NCBI GenBank assembly: GCA_002067325.1
Contig: MVQY01000054.1
Span: 1 to 21,677 of the forward strand
DNA length: 21,677 nucleotides
From: Methanobacterium sp. PtaU1.Bin097
Lineage (GTDB): Archaea > Methanobacteriota > Methanobacteria > Methanobacteriales > Methanobacteriaceae
Reading direction: 5' to 3'
The position numbers and the translations under genes are program-made. Positions 1-6,572 of the stretch are shown here, one piece after another. Position 1 is the first letter of the stretch; each line of letters opens with the position of its first letter. The notes under the pieces were generated by a model. That model was not told the DNA's origin and did no database searches. It saw only the letters and a list, made by a program, of their open reading frames with translations.

Positions 1-37
1 CAAGTAATTCTTTTTTGGAAATCAACTCTTGTTCCAT
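1..37 (-). CDS. 5' end of a leftward gene, product uncertain (possibly YhbD-like regulator)
   Basis: Only the first 12 codons are inside the window. Reading leftward, an ATG at 35-37 follows an excellent ribosome binding site (AAGGTGATGA on the minus strand), and the frame MEQELISKKELL stays open to the window edge. A TATA-like box and a dyad lie just upstream, so this is very probably a real gene start. From memory, an N-terminus with LISKKELL resembles the YhbD/DUF4004 family of MerR-like proteins, but twelve residues cannot prove it. A DNA-binding product would fit the operator-like dyad next to it. The gene start is well supported; the identity is a guess. Confidence 0.6.
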   Translation of the reverse strand, partial: MEQELISKKELL

Positions 38-59
38 ATTATCATCACCTTGAATGAGT

Positions 60-77
60 GTAACAAAACATTGTTAC
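60..77. promoter_or_regulatory. Perfect dyad, 7-bp arms GTAACAA / TTGTTAC
   Basis: The arms GTAACAA (60-66) and TTGTTAC (71-77) are exact reverse complements separated by 4 nt. On the minus strand a TATA-like box lies at 96-103, which places the transcription start near 75, inside the dyad. The ribosome binding site of the leftward gene follows. This geometry suits a repressor or autoregulator operator. The symmetry is seen directly; the role is inferred. Confidence 0.6.
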
Positions 78-95
78 GTTATAATTTCATCATGG

Positions 96-103
96 TATTT
101 AAA
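96..103 (-). promoter_or_regulatory. TATA box of the leftward gene
   Basis: The minus strand reads TTTAAATA preceded by an A-rich BRE-like stretch, about 58 nt upstream of the ATG at 37. A TATA box here predicts a start near 75 and a leader of roughly 38 nt that contains the ribosome binding site. Confidence 0.5.
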
Positions 104-362
104 GTTTTCCACGACATGGATTATTAGGGGAGGCAGGAATCAACCTCAGATCGAGTAGTGCGAGATGTGTATACAAAGCACACTTTCGATGCTGATTTAA
201 ATCACCATTAATTTCACCGACTATAACTCCATGAATTATATAAGATTAATGGATAACCTAACGTTTGATGGACCGCCTTGAGTTTAAAGCAAATAGTTAT
301 CTTTAAGTCAGATTTCAAATCATATCTTATATCCTATACTAATTTTTGAATGGAGAAATATA
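104..362. other. Gene-free stretch between the divergent genes
   Basis: No gene with a credible start was found here. Two short open stretches on the plus strand, at about 138-210 and 213-278, are in different frames and lack start codons. They could be decayed coding DNA but are too short to identify. A weak interrupted hairpin (GTGT / ACAC) lies near 166-184. The last part is AT-rich and should hold the truD promoter; a TATA-like ATCTTATATCC is near 324-334. Confidence 0.4.
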
Positions 363-1616
363 ATGCTCAATGCTGAAACCTATATAACTCCCCAAGAAGG
401 AATTGGAGGAGAAATAAGGAAGAAATATGAGGATTTCTACGTGGAAGAAATACCAGAATCAAAACCCACGGGAACAGGCCCTAACACCTGGATTTTCATA
501 GAAAAAATAGGTAGAAATACTTTAGATGTGGTACTGGACATAGCCCGGGAATATAAACTAAGCAGGAAGAGAATGGGCTTTGCTGGAATGAAAGATAAAG
601 CAGCCGTCACCCGCCAATGGATCTGCGTAAGCAACATGGAACCAGAAAACCTCCAGGAATTGGAGGAGAAACTATACAACGTGAAAATACTTGAAATCAC
701 CCGGAATGAGAAAAAATTAAGAATAGGACAATTATTAGGTAACAAATTTAAAATATTAATCAGGAACACCCCAGATCCAGAAAAAGATGCCATAACTACT
801 CAGGAAATTCTTACAAAGCTCACCGAGACAGGAGTCCCCAACTACTATGGATGGCAGAGGTTCGGGAAAAAACGGCCCAACACCCACGTCGTGGGCAAAT
901 TCCTGGTACAAAACGACCTTAAAGGTGCAGTGGATTCTTATATTGGAAATCCATATCCAGAAGAATCGGAACACATTCAAAACGCCAGGCAACTATACGA
1001 TGAAGGTAAATACCTAGAAGCGTATGAAAGCATGCCTGCTGGGATGAGGTACGAGAAGATGATGCTCCGGGAACTCATGAGGGAGTACAAAAAGAAGCAG
1101 AAGTTAGATGATAATTCCTATATGAAGGCACTTAGAAGCCTCCCCAAACCATTAAGTCGCATGTTCGTCCACTCCTACCAATCCTATCTCTTTAACTGGG
1201 TAGTGAGTGAGAGAGCCAAGTTAGGAGTGGATAAATATGTGGAAGGAGACATTTTAATCGATAATGATGAGCATTTAATCCATGAATTCAACCCCGAAGA
1301 TGTCCAGGAACAGATTAAAGATTTCCAGGCACATCCTACCGCACCACTCTATGGTACTAAAGTTCCCCTGGCTGAAGGCGAGATAGGTGAGATAGAACGC
1401 CGAGTCCTGGCCGAAGAAGACCTGAAACTCGAAGACTTCACCGTGCCCAAAATGCCTAAACTGGGAAGCCACGGACTCAGACGGGCTGTGAGGTTTAAAG
1501 TATGGGACACCACTGCAGAGTGCACCGATGAAGGGGTGTTATTAGGATTTTCCATACCTAAAGGATGTTATGCCACCGCTGTTCTCAGGGAAGTGATGAA
1601 AAAAGACGTTTACTAA
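363..1616 (+). CDS. truD: tRNA pseudouridine(13) synthase TruD
   Basis: TruD converts uridine 13 of tRNA (in archaea also other positions) to pseudouridine in the cytoplasm. The 417-residue product has the TruD signature GMKDKAAVTRQ at about 75-85, which contains the catalytic aspartate (D78). It also has the NYYGWQRFG segment near 160 and the SYQSYLFNW segment in the C-terminal half, as family members do. Its length is typical of archaeal TruD. The ATG at 363 follows a GGAG ribosome binding site at 352-355. The stop is 31 nt before the ATG of the CGSC-protein gene, in the same direction, so co-transcription is possible, but no functional link is known. Nothing appears damaged. Confidence 0.95.
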   Translation: MLNAETYITPQEGIGGEIRKKYEDFYVEEIPESKPTGTGPNTWIFIEKIGRNTLDVVLDIAREYKLSRKRMGFAGMKDKAAVTRQWICVSNMEPENLQELEEKLYNVKILEITRNEKKLRIGQLLGNKFKILIRNTPDPEKDAITTQEILTKLTETGVPNYYGWQRFGKKRPNTHVVGKFLVQNDLKGAVDSYIGNPYPEESEHIQNARQLYDEGKYLEAYESMPAGMRYEKMMLRELMREYKKKQKLDDNSYMKALRSLPKPLSRMFVHSYQSYLFNWVVSERAKLGVDKYVEGDILIDNDEHLIHEFNPEDVQEQIKDFQAHPTAPLYGTKVPLAEGEIGEIERRVLAEEDLKLEDFTVPKMPKLGSHGLRRAVRFKVWDTTAECTDEGVLLGFSIPKGCYATAVLREVMKKDVY

Positions 1617-1647
1617 TTTTTACAGATTTTAACGGGAGACACGATTG

Positions 1648-2157
1648 ATGAAAGTCAAAATAATAGAAAGAGAAGTACTCAACCCCCTGGCAGATACCGA
1701 AGCATTAGAAGTAGAAATAAATCCTATCCCCGAAAAGATAGATTCCATATCTCTTGTGGATAATACAAAACCTAACGCAGATGTACTGCTTGATACAATC
1801 AGAGAAAATCTAAAATTCAAGAATCCAATCAATGTCAGAAAGCCAGCCGGCGCCCCAGGCACAGACGAACAGATAAAACAGGCGCAGGCCGATTTATCTA
1901 TCCTAGCTTTAGGAGATTGTGGATCATGTACAACATGGCTGATATTAGACGCTATAAAACTCGAAAAACAGGGAACACCCACCATATCGGTCTGTTCGGA
2001 TATTTTCGCACCATTCGCCCGGGAACTGGCCGAGTCCTATGGGGCTGGCGGACTGAGAATAGTTGAAGTGGAACACCCCCTGGCAGGACAGTCCAGGAAA
2101 TCCATTGAAAATAAAGGGCAGAAGTTAATCAATCAAATTAAAAGCATAATTGATTAG
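1648..2157 (+). CDS. CGSC (Cys-form UGSC family) putative redox protein
   Basis: The 169-residue soluble protein has the core LALGDCGSCTTWLILDAI region at 87-104. The CGSC motif at 91-94 corresponds to the UGSC motif in which some bacterial relatives carry selenocysteine; here the first position is an ordinary Cys (TGT). That family is thought to have a thiol/selenol redox role, but its substrate is unknown. A further cysteine is at 116, followed by an alpha/beta-like C-terminal half. I chose ATG 1648 over the preceding TTG at 1645; both follow the GGGAG ribosome binding site at 1634-1638. The next gene starts 10 nt after the stop, and the pairing suggests the two products act together. No signal peptide or membrane segment is visible. 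Family placement is fairly confident; the biochemical function is unknown. Confidence 0.72.
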   Translation: MKVKIIEREVLNPLADTEALEVEINPIPEKIDSISLVDNTKPNADVLLDTIRENLKFKNPINVRKPAGAPGTDEQIKQAQADLSILALGDCGSCTTWLILDAIKLEKQGTPTISVCSDIFAPFARELAESYGAGGLRIVEVEHPLAGQSRKSIENKGQKLINQIKSIID

Positions 2158-2167
2158 AGAGAAGAAC

Positions 2168-3358
2168 ATGGCCAAAAAAGATACCAAAAAGAAAGGTACT
2201 GAAGCTCCCAAGGTCAATGAAAACTGCGGCTGCCTGATTGATGAATTCATCGTGGAAAATAGCCCGGATAAGGAAAGACTCTGCAGTATCCAGGAGGCAG
2301 ATTTCGAAGTATTCACCGATCCCGATGCAGAAAAGGTCAGCAATGAATTTTACATTAAAAACCAGACTGATGGGCTGCCCATAATACCTCCAACCAGATC
2401 CAGGGTTGATAAGTTTCTTAAATATTCAGATCTAAAACCGGAAGAAATAATAGCCATACTACCCCCTAAAAGGGGAAAAACCACCCTGGAAAAAGTAGCT
2501 ATAAATGCGGTGATGGCCGGGTGCCTCTCCAACTTCATGCCTGTGGTCCAGCACGCAGTTAAAGCGGTGAGCCAGGAGAAATTCAACCTCCCAGGGATAA
2601 ACGCAACCACCCACCCCATATCGATATGTGCCATAGTAAATGGGCCTGTATCTACTGAACTTGCTATAAACAGCGGTGCAGGGTGTTTAGGACCGGGAAA
2701 TATAGCCAACGCAACCATCGGCCGGGCATTACGATTATCTATGATCAACATCGCCGGAGCCGTTCCAGGTATAGGTGACCATGCCACCATGGGATCCCCG
2801 GCAAAGTACAGTTTCTGTTTCGCTGAGGCAGAATCTGAAAGTCCATGGGAACCATTACACGTGGAGATAGGTTACAAATCAGACGTCAGCACAGTCACCA
2901 TGATGGCCGCAGAGGCGCCCCAGAACGTCAACGACCACCGAAGCACTAAGGCGGAAGATCTCCTGGACACCATCATCCACACCGCAGCGGTGGCTGGGTG
3001 TAACAACAGCCATGTACCCGGCGAACTACTCATTATCATGGGACCAGAGCATGCTAAAACTGTTTATGATGATGGTTGGACGAAGGATGATGTGAAAAAA
3101 TATATACACGAAAAAGCCATCGTACCAGTCGAATTAGGGGATCGTGGCGGCAGGAAACTGGACGAAAAATGGATCATCGAGGGAATGGTCAAAATAACCC
3201 GTTCACCAGAAGACGTGGTGTTAGTAGTGGCAGGAGGGCCAGGCAGACATTCCATGGTCGCCCCAGGTTTCGGCACATCCTCTGAATCTGTAACCCTTCC
3301 ATTGACACTTAAGGATGGGACGGCTGCAAAATCAGTGGATGATTTTAAAAAAAGATAA
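2168..3358 (+). CDS. Cysteine-rich partner of the CGSC protein, function unknown
   Basis: The soluble 396-residue protein begins with a Lys-rich tail, a CGC at 20-22 and Cys39. The conserved core then starts near DGLPIIPPTRSRV (68-80). Small-residue-rich motifs follow: MAGC (116-119), ATTHP (146-150), NSGAGCLGPG (168-177), NATIGRALRL (181-190), SPWEPLHVE (225-233) and AGGPGRHS (355-362). I recall the DGLPIVPPT core from bacterial proteins associated with UGSC domains, but I know of no established reaction. Cysteines at 119, 154, 173, 217 and 278 could hold a metal or cluster or act as thiols. ATG 2168 was preferred to an upstream in-frame TTG at 2150 that would overlap the previous gene and add six residues; a GAGAGAAG ribosome binding site precedes the ATG. 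Co-transcription with the CGSC gene is very likely. It converges on the deaminase gene with only 3 nt between stop codons. Confidence 0.7.
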   Translation: MAKKDTKKKGTEAPKVNENCGCLIDEFIVENSPDKERLCSIQEADFEVFTDPDAEKVSNEFYIKNQTDGLPIIPPTRSRVDKFLKYSDLKPEEIIAILPPKRGKTTLEKVAINAVMAGCLSNFMPVVQHAVKAVSQEKFNLPGINATTHPISICAIVNGPVSTELAINSGAGCLGPGNIANATIGRALRLSMINIAGAVPGIGDHATMGSPAKYSFCFAEAESESPWEPLHVEIGYKSDVSTVTMMAAEAPQNVNDHRSTKAEDLLDTIIHTAAVAGCNNSHVPGELLIIMGPEHAKTVYDDGWTKDDVKKYIHEKAIVPVELGDRGGRKLDEKWIIEGMVKITRSPEDVVLVVAGGPGRHSMVAPGFGTSSESVTLPLTLKDGTAAKSVDDFKKR

Positions 3359-3361
3359 TAT

Positions 3362-3817
3362 TTAGCTAACTCTTTCTATTTCTTGATCCCAAACTTCCCG
3401 GTTTTCACGGATATATTCGGCGATCAACTCTTTGCACTCGTCAAGGTCCAGGTTAACCAGTTCCACATCATGCTCCTCTAGATAATCTTCTGGACCGGGG
3501 AAGGTTTCATTTTCACCAGCCACCACCTTCGGAATCTTATAAAGTAGGATCAAACCACTGCACATGTCACAGGGAACCAGGGTGGTATATAACGTGCATC
3601 TTTTATAATCAGCACCCCTTAACTTACCAGCGCTTTCCAGGCAGTCCATTTCGGCATGGAGGATGGTGGATCCATCCTGTATGAGGCGGTTATGTCCCCG
3701 TCCCACTATTTCACCATCTTCAACCAGTACCGCGCCGATGGGGATTCCACCTTCATCTAAGCTTTTACGGGCTTCTTTGATCGCTTCCTGGATGAATTTG
3801 TGGTGTTTTGTGTTCAT
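3362..3817 (-). CDS. Cytosine deaminase, yeast FCY1-like (CDA superfamily)
   Basis: The predicted reaction is hydrolytic deamination of cytosine to uracil (pyrimidine salvage). The 151-residue protein has the zinc site of the cytidine deaminase superfamily: HAE at 54-56 and PCDMC at 82-86, giving H54, C83 and C86 as ligands and E56 as proton shuttle. The details match yeast cytosine deaminase rather than TadA or guanine deaminase: GRGHN at 39-43, LYTTLVPCDMC, the GEN after the core and a C-terminal W-containing helix. The residue I align with substrate-binding Asp155 of yeast appears as Glu146 here, a conservative change. The ATG at 3817 has a modest AGGAA ribosome binding site. A broader nucleobase or nucleoside deaminase is the main alternative. 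Confidence 0.85.
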   Translation of the reverse strand: MNTKHHKFIQEAIKEARKSLDEGGIPIGAVLVEDGEIVGRGHNRLIQDGSTILHAEMDCLESAGKLRGADYKRCTLYTTLVPCDMCSGLILLYKIPKVVAGENETFPGPEDYLEEHDVELVNLDLDECKELIAEYIRENREVWDQEIERVS

Positions 3818-3905
3818 GAATTTCCTGGTTCCTAAAGAGTTTAAAGCGAATTGGGTTGGAAATAAATTTTAGTTCCATTCAGTTACTTAAGGTTTTTAAT
3901 AAGAT

Positions 3906-4034
3906 TTACTTTTTCCTATAAGCTCCGTATAACTCTCTTTTAACAGAATCCCAATCATCTAAGTCAGATTTAATGTCGGCTTTGATAGAATTAAAATATC
4001 TGGTTATATCAACAGGTTGACGAAATTTTGACAC
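3906..4034 (-). CDS. Small protein of 42 residues, unknown function
   Basis: A leftward reading frame with a GTG start at 4032-4034 encodes 42 residues, beginning MSKFRQPVDITRYF and ending RELYGAYRKK. The GTG follows GGTGAT by 3 nt, a close match to the archaeal anti-Shine-Dalgarno sequence, which is the main reason to call it a gene. The product is charged, lacks Cys and has no membrane segment. It looks alpha-helical, with a central IKADIKSDLDDWDSVKREL stretch. It lies between the deaminase gene and the end of nrdD, both also leftward; any operon with them is uncertain. I do not recognise a family. Confidence 0.6.
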   Translation of the reverse strand: MSKFRQPVDITRYFNSIKADIKSDLDDWDSVKRELYGAYRKK

Positions 4035-4118
4035 ATTATCACCACTTTAATCTATAATTATATAAAAATAAGGACATTTAATTAAAAAAAATAAATGGAA
4101 ATTGATTAATCAAGCGAT

Positions 4119-6425
4119 TTAATACCGTTTCCGGTCCCTTAATTCCTGCATTTTACCCGGGTTCCATCCACCAGAGGCGGATTTGGATCGTCCGACCTGC
4201 TGCACGTATCCGGTGATGCGGTCGTACCATTCCACTTCTTTTTGTTCTCCGCAGGTGGCGCATTGTTCCTGTAATCCTTTCATCAGGGTTTTGCATTTGA
4301 TGCAGAAGCTTAGTGCTGAGCTGTAGGCCCAGAATCCTAGGTCAGATTTACGGGCTATTTTCTGGGTTAAGCTCATCAGGGAGTCTGGTTCGCTGTAGGC
4401 TTCTCCCATGAAGGCGTGGAATATATGTCCTCCCAGGGTTAATGGGTGGAATTTTTCTTCGATCTTTATCTTCTCTGGTAGTAATACATCGGAGTTCACC
4501 GGGACGTGGGATGAATTGGTGTAGTAGGAAGCTTCGGCATCTCCCTGGACTATGATTTTGTCTTTGAATTTCTCCCGGTCGAGCATGGCGAACCGGTACG
4601 CGGTTGACTCGGCTGGGGTCTGTAATACGGTCCATCTGAGTCCAGTTTCTTCTTTGAGTTCTTTAGCTCTCTGGTTCATGTATTTAATTATTTTTAATCC
4701 AAATTTTCTGGAGTCAGGGTTTTCTATTCCTTCTCCACAGTGGTACTGGAGCATTTCGTTGAGCCCGACGAAACCAAAGGATAGGGTAGCGTTGTCGATG
4801 CTGTAGTACCTGTCACCATCGAATTCCTGGGTAAGGAATGGTAACAGACTGTAATCGTCCAGACAACTCAGGGCATGTTTACGCCTGAGTAGCAGCACTT
4901 CTTCGGCTTGGTGCAGATAGTTGTCCAGGTAATCGAATACTTCTGCATCATCACGAGAGCTATAGGCCATTCTAGGTAGGTTAAGGGTTATGTATGCCAG
5001 GTTACCTGTTCGCAGGCAGTCCTGTGACCAGTCACCGGTCCAGTTATCACCCAAAGATGTTCGGCATCCCATGTAGTTGGCCAGGTTTCCCCGGTAGTCA
5101 GGGAGCATGTTGGCAAAGTAAGGGGTACCGTATTTAGCGGATAATTCATGCACCCGCCTTAAATCCTCTTCAAACTCGTTTTTAAGGACTTTATCCCTTA
5201 ATACGTAGATGGTGTTGGGGAACAGGTGTGGTTTGCCGTCTGAGTCTCCCTGAAGGAGATTTTCGGTGAAGGCACGCTGCAGAGTCCGGACTTCTTCTTC
5301 GAAGTCTCCGTAGGTTCCAACCAGTTTACCCTTAGGTCCGTAAGCTGGTTCGTCCTTGAGGAAGTCAGGGACGGTGAACTCCAAGTTTATGGAAGTGAAT
5401 GGTACCTGTGAGCCTCTAGCGGCGTATGCCATGTTAAGATTGTATATTAACATCTGCACTGCCTGTTTCACCTTTTCATAGGGCAGTCCTGCTGCAAATG
5501 GGGCTACAAAAACGTTCCACAGGCTCATGGATTGTCCGCCGCTCATGTTCTGCTGGGCGGCGAGCATGATCTCTCCGGCGTGGTTCATCAAGGTTTCAAT
5601 ATGGTTAGGAGGTCCGGCTACGGAAGTATGATCCCCTGTACCGTCTACTTTCAATCCGTGCTTGATAAATAATCTTAAATCATGCTGCAGGCAATTTAAA
5701 GGCCGGCCTGCAAAGAATTCCAGGTCATGGATGTGTATTCCCCCGCTCATATGGGCGTCGGCCAGTTCACTGGGGAGACAATGTAGTAAAGCGTACTGTT
5801 TGAGGGCTTCGTCTGCCACGTACTTATGTACCGTCTCGGGATTGTGTATCATATTGGCGTTGTCCCGGGAACCGTTCTCTATAAGATTGGTGATGTTATA
5901 AACAGGAATACCCAGCCTGGTGTACTTCCGTCTCAGGGTTTCCAGTCCGTACTCCACCAGTTTGGTGTTTACGATCTCCCTGATCATGGGAGCGGTGAGG
6001 TATTCTACGTTGAGTTTTTTCAGTTCTTTATATACGTTGGTGGCGATTTTTCGGGCTAAATTTTCTGAAGCACCGGTTTCTACAATGAGTGTTTGTTCTA
6101 TCTTTGTCTGGTCGAAGGTTTCTATGGTGTCTCTGGAGGTTCGTACCCGTAGGGTGTTGGCGTTGAAGTATCTTTCCGCGGCTTTCTTATCCACATTCTT
6201 TAGGGAGTCGTAGACCAGCATCTTTATTTCCTTGGTAGTCATCCCATCGTAGGCTGCAGTAGCTACCTGTGAGGCTATTTTCTCCGCAGCCCATAGTGGA
6301 ACATCCACCATCAGGCAGGATTTAACTATTTTCTCGTGACTGAACCTTTCAAATATCCCGTTATTCTTTAACACACAACTGTGGGCTTTTGTAGGAAGTG
6401 CAGCAATAATGCGTGCATCTTTCAT
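4119..6425 (-). CDS. nrdD: Anaerobic (class III) ribonucleoside-triphosphate reductase
   Basis: NrdD makes deoxyribonucleoside triphosphates without oxygen using a glycyl radical. The 768-residue protein starts with an ATP-cone (about 17-90) and a second cone-like segment (about 95-175). In the catalytic barrel, cysteines in RPLNC (C245) and MGCR (C454) match the expected thiyl and partner positions. Near the C-terminus, C708, C711, C722 and C725 form a zinc ribbon. The motif RITGY supplies the probable radical site, Gly739. The end (WNPGKMQELRDR) matches archaeal and Thermotoga-type NrdD. The ATG follows GGAGGAT. The activase NrdG is not in the window, so the radical must be installed by a gene elsewhere. 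Two cones suggest allosteric control of activity by ATP/dATP, as inferred from other reductases. Confidence 0.95.
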   Translation of the reverse strand: MKDARIIAALPTKAHSCVLKNNGIFERFSHEKIVKSCLMVDVPLWAAEKIASQVATAAYDGMTTKEIKMLVYDSLKNVDKKAAERYFNANTLRVRTSRDTIETFDQTKIEQTLIVETGASENLARKIATNVYKELKKLNVEYLTAPMIREIVNTKLVEYGLETLRRKYTRLGIPVYNITNLIENGSRDNANMIHNPETVHKYVADEALKQYALLHCLPSELADAHMSGGIHIHDLEFFAGRPLNCLQHDLRLFIKHGLKVDGTGDHTSVAGPPNHIETLMNHAGEIMLAAQQNMSGGQSMSLWNVFVAPFAAGLPYEKVKQAVQMLIYNLNMAYAARGSQVPFTSINLEFTVPDFLKDEPAYGPKGKLVGTYGDFEEEVRTLQRAFTENLLQGDSDGKPHLFPNTIYVLRDKVLKNEFEEDLRRVHELSAKYGTPYFANMLPDYRGNLANYMGCRTSLGDNWTGDWSQDCLRTGNLAYITLNLPRMAYSSRDDAEVFDYLDNYLHQAEEVLLLRRKHALSCLDDYSLLPFLTQEFDGDRYYSIDNATLSFGFVGLNEMLQYHCGEGIENPDSRKFGLKIIKYMNQRAKELKEETGLRWTVLQTPAESTAYRFAMLDREKFKDKIIVQGDAEASYYTNSSHVPVNSDVLLPEKIKIEEKFHPLTLGGHIFHAFMGEAYSEPDSLMSLTQKIARKSDLGFWAYSSALSFCIKCKTLMKGLQEQCATCGEQKEVEWYDRITGYVQQVGRSKSASGGWNPGKMQELRDRKRY

Positions 6426-6489
6426 ATTTTATCCTCCAAATTTGGCTTAAAAACTAATGAATTAAGAATTTTTTTAGCAATATCAACTC

Positions 6490-6497
6490 TTTTATAA
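6490..6497 (-). promoter_or_regulatory. nrdD: TATA box of nrdD
   Basis: The minus strand reads TTATAAAA about 65 nt before the nrdD ATG. It predicts a start near 6467 and a 40-45 nt leader with the GGAGGAT ribosome binding site. nrdD therefore probably has its own promoter although polC lies upstream in the same direction. Confidence 0.55.
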
Positions 6498-6517
6498 GAA
6501 ATTTGACACCCCTAACT

Positions 6518-6533
6518 TAGACATACTTGTCTA
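6518..6533. promoter_or_regulatory. Dyad TAGACA-N4-TGTCTA upstream of nrdD
   Basis: The arms TAGACA (6518-6523) and TGTCTA (6528-6533) are perfect reverse complements with a 4-nt spacer. The dyad is about 20 bp upstream of the nrdD TATA box and 40 bp after the polC stop codon. That position suits an activator or regulator site. A short polC terminator hairpin is possible but less likely because no T-tract follows immediately. The symmetry is seen directly; the role is inferred. Confidence 0.45.
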
Positions 6534-6572
6534 CATTTTATTTGTGCTAATACCATATAAAAAATTTTCCTT

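Noticed and set aside
166..184. Hairpin or structured RNA upstream of truD
   Set aside because: The arms are only 4 bp with a 9-nt loop and mismatches beyond; no tRNA or known RNA shape could be drawn.
2150..2167. TTG 2150 as the start of the CGSC partner gene
   Set aside because: It would overlap the previous gene's stop codon and add six residues without a better ribosome binding site; ATG 2168 is properly spaced.
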